Below are positions 6,558-8,398 of a DNA stretch of 8,398 bases, piece by piece. The stretch comes from Cyclobacteriaceae bacterium. GTDB lineage: Bacteria > Bacteroidota > Bacteroidia > Cytophagales > Cyclobacteriaceae. The notes under the pieces were generated by a model. The model had not been told where the DNA came from, did no database searches, and saw nothing but the letters and a program-made list of their open reading frames with translations. Where the stretch lies: contig JABFSY010000244.1 in assembly GCA_013140395.1 (NCBI GenBank), positions 1 through 8,398 of the forward strand. The letters are read 5' to 3'. The position numbers and the translations under genes were made by a program. Each line of letters starts with the position of its first letter. Within the stretch, counting starts at the first letter, position 1.

Positions 6558-6605
6558 TTCGGAGATGTCAGGTTGATCCCGATAGCTTCGGAGATGTCAG
6601 GTTGA
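6558..6605 (+). repeat. 19-bp exact direct repeat, 29-bp period
   Basis: TTCGGAGATGTCAGGTTGA occurs at 6558-6576 and again at 6587-6605. The 10 bases between, TCCCGATAGC, can form a weak dyad with the following TTCGGA. The second copy runs into the left arm of the large inverted repeat at 6595-6663, so the first copy looks like a partial duplication of that arm. Confidence 0.8.
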
Positions 6606-6663
6606 GCCTGTCGAAACCTGATTAGTGAAGTTGCAAATAGCCTTCGACAAGCTCAGGCTGACA
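6595..6663. repeat. Long imperfect inverted repeat (REP-like)
   Basis: Bases 6595-6615 pair with 6643-6663 over 21 positions: 18 Watson-Crick pairs, one G-T wobble and two mismatches, enclosing a 27-base loop. The arms contain TGAGCCTGTCGAA and its near-complement TTCGACAAGCTCA. Arms of the kind CTTCGACAAGCTCAGG are, as far as I recall, common dispersed intergenic repeats in Bacteroidota and other bacteria. No transposase or RAYT gene is in the window. If transcribed it would form a stable stem in the greB 3' region. Confidence 0.75.
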
Positions 6664-6816
6664 GTTACATTGATTTCTTGTGGTGCCCGGTCTTTCGTGC
6701 TGACGATCCATCGGATTGAACTAGTCATTTAATCGTTGCGCCTTCTGTCATTTATTCATTGTCAATTGTCAATTAATCCTATACCTTCAATACAAATTCG
6801 ATAACCCTACCTCCTT
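6664..6816 (+). promoter_or_regulatory. Upstream region of the hydrolase gene with tandem 7-mer
   Basis: The 153 bp between the inverted repeat and the ATG at 6817 should contain the hydrolase promoter. ATTGTCA is repeated in tandem at 6758-6764 and 6765-6771, with ATT following (2.4 copies). TTG at 6759-6761 followed 20 bases later by TACCTTCA (6782-6789) is a weak match (6 of 8) to the Bacteroidota promoter pattern. CTACCTCC just before the start is not a Shine-Dalgarno. No coding signal is evident. Confidence 0.3.
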
Positions 6817-8398
6817 ATGAGAAAAATCTGCTTGCTTTTCCTGTTTGTTGCTACCTCCATTTTAGGTTGGTCGCAACAAGCTACCGACATCTACAAAAAA
6901 TTAGAAGCCATTGCCATCATCGATCAAAAGGTGATGATGCCCATGCGCGATGGAGTAAAGTTGGCCACCGACATCTACCGACCGAAGGGCGATGCGAAAG
7001 TGCCGATCGTTTTTTCTAGGACACCGTACAATTTTAATACGTGGGGTGATGGTGAAATGCGCACCCGTGGATTAGAAGCTGCGTATGATGCGGTGCAGCG
7101 CGGCTATGCCTATGTTGTACAAAATGAACGCGGAAGATTTTTCTCCGAAGGGCAATGGGACATTCTGGGTACACCCACAACAGATGGCTATGATGCCTTT
7201 GAGTGGATGTCGAAGCAATCCTGGTCGAATGGAAAAATTGGTGTGATTGGTTGTTCGTCCACGGCCGAGTGGCAGATGGCGGTTGCCTCTCTCAACCATC
7301 CGGCCCTGGCCGCTATGGTGGCACAAGGCTTTGGTGCAGGTGTGGGTAGGGTAGGAGAATTTTATGAACAAGGAAATTGGTTTCGCGGAGGAGCGCAACA
7401 AATGTTATTCACGTCCTGGTTATATGGAACACAGAACGATGCGTTTCGTCCCACCTTCCCAAAAGATATTACGCAGGCAGATTTAGTGCGCGTGCAACGC
7501 TTCTACGACATGGCCACCGAAATGCCTAAAGTAGATTGGGCACAGGCGTTGCAACATTTGCCCGTGCAAGACATCATCAAAAATGTAAACGGTCAAAAAG
7601 GAGTTTACGAAGACATAATCAGGCGCAAGCCAAATGATCCGGCCTGGTTCAAAGGCGGACTCTATCATGATAACATGCCGATGAATGTGCCGGCCTACTG
7701 GTTTGTTTCGTGGTACGATGTATCATCTAGCCCTAACCTGACTTTATTCAATCAGATGCGCAAAAATTCAAATAAGGAAATAGCCGACAATCAATATTTG
7801 GTGATTGCCCCTACGCTGCATTGTGCATACAAACGCGCTACTGAAAACACGGTGGTAGGAGAGCGCAGCATGGGCGATGCCCGATTGAATTACGATGAAC
7901 TCACCTGGGGTTGGTTTGACATGCTATTAAAAGGAGAACAGAATGATTTCAAGAAAAACACTGCGCGGGTGAAGTACTTTACCATGGGCAGCAACAAATG
8001 GCAAACTTCTGAGACATGGCCACCTGCCAAGGCGGTGATGACCGATTACTTTTTGAGCAGCGAAGGCAAAGCGAATACCCGCAATGGCAATGGTAAATTG
8101 GTGGCGAAGATTCCGTCCAGCGACAAGCCGGATGCCTTCACCTATGATCCGGCCAACCCGGTTTCTTCCTATGGAGGACACGTGTGTTGCACGGGAAATG
8201 CCGTAACCGGAGGAGCGTTTGATCAATCGCAAATGGAATTGCGCGATGATATTCTGGTGTATACTTCCGAGCCGCTAAAAGAAGGAATGGAAGTGAGCGG
8301 GTTTATTGAGTCCACGCTGTATTTATCATTGGATGTAAAAGATACAGACGTTACTATCAAACTGATTGATGTATATCCCGATGGCAAGGCGTACAACC
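6817..8398 (+). CDS. Secreted CocE/NonD-type (S15-like) hydrolase, 3' truncated by window
   Basis: An open frame of 527 codons runs off the window edge. Residues 1-19 form a signal peptide ([14 protein letters not shown], cleavage before Gln20). The mature part begins with the CocE/X-Pro dipeptidyl-peptidase hallmark [18 protein letters not shown], then SRTPYN, whose Tyr71 corresponds to the oxyanion-hole Tyr of cocaine esterase. The alpha/beta-hydrolase nucleophile elbow is GCSS with Ser147; the charge-relay Asp is Asp301 in SWYDV and His is His335 in APTLHC, all in family order and spacing. From about residue 477 a jelly-roll C-terminal domain begins ([11 protein letters not shown], then [17 protein letters not shown]). 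Complete homologues are roughly 550-650 residues, so perhaps 50-120 residues are missing only because the window ends. Family members cleave acyl esters, beta-lactam side chains or Xaa-Pro peptides; the substrate here is not predictable. Location should be periplasmic or extracellular. Confidence 0.92.
   Translation, partial: MRKICLLFLFVATSILGWSQQATDIYKKLEAIAIIDQKVMMPMRDGVKLATDIYRPKGDAKVPIVFSRTPYNFNTWGDGEMRTRGLEAAYDAVQRGYAYVVQNERGRFFSEGQWDILGTPTTDGYDAFEWMSKQSWSNGKIGVIGCSSTAEWQMAVASLNHPALAAMVAQGFGAGVGRVGEFYEQGNWFRGGAQQMLFTSWLYGTQNDAFRPTFPKDITQADLVRVQRFYDMATEMPKVDWAQALQHLPVQDIIKNVNGQKGVYEDIIRRKPNDPAWFKGGLYHDNMPMNVPAYWFVSWYDVSSSPNLTLFNQMRKNSNKEIADNQYLVIAPTLHCAYKRATENTVVGERSMGDARLNYDELTWGWFDMLLKGEQNDFKKNTARVKYFTMGSNKWQTSETWPPAKAVMTDYFLSSEGKANTRNGNGKLVAKIPSSDKPDAFTYDPANPVSSYGGHVCCTGNAVTGGAFDQSQMELRDDILVYTSEPLKEGMEVSGFIESTLYLSLDVKDTDVTIKLIDVYPDGKAYN

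Noticed and set aside
7072..7401. 109-codon minus-strand open frame inside the hydrolase gene
   Set aside because: It is entirely antisense to a strongly recognised hydrolase domain, including the catalytic Ser region, so it is a shadow frame.

Overview
The window looks like chromosomal DNA from a Bacteroidota bacterium, most likely of the Cytophagales type. Pointers are moderate GC content, few Shine-Dalgarno sites, one good match to the Bacteroidota promoter pattern TTG-N17-23-TAnnTTTG before the gene at 1979, several Sec signal peptides ending just before a Gln, and a gene repertoire (FG-GAP/VCBS propeller, exported Gfo/Idh/MocA oxidoreductase, CocE/NonD hydrolase, beta-barrel porin) common in that phylum. 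The lineage is inferred from the sequence alone.

Layout. 66-797 (minus) encodes a HEAT-like helical repeat protein. 1051-1299 (plus) encodes a small single-pass membrane protein followed by a likely rho-independent terminator. 1495-1860 (minus) encodes an unrecognised 121-residue helical, charged protein. 1979-3079 (plus) encodes a signal-peptide-bearing Gfo/Idh/MocA-family oxidoreductase, convergent (24-bp gap) with 3104-4513 (minus), an outer-membrane porin-like beta-barrel. After a 342-bp divergent intergenic region, 4856-5971 (plus) encodes a secreted protein with seven evenly spaced calcium-loop repeats, predicted to be one seven-bladed propeller. It is followed after 52 bp by greB at 6024-6497, a transcript-cleavage factor strikingly similar to proteobacterial GreB. 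A 319-bp spacer (6498-6816) is rich in small palindromic and direct repeats. It precedes 6817-8398 (plus), a secreted CocE/NonD-type serine hydrolase that runs off the right edge of the window.

The genes do not form an obvious single pathway. Strand switches occur at nearly every gene, so most are probably single-gene transcripts; only the propeller gene and greB could share one. Four products are predicted to be exported or in the envelope with cleaved signal peptides (oxidoreductase, porin, propeller, hydrolase), plus one membrane-anchored small protein. I see no CRISPR array, tRNA, rRNA, transposase, phage gene or defence cassette, and no convincing evidence of a new multi-gene system. The most unusual material is the repeat-packed spacer at 6524-6663, the exported oxidoreductase with a non-Tat signal and altered dinucleotide-binding loop, and the GreB-type factor in this lineage.
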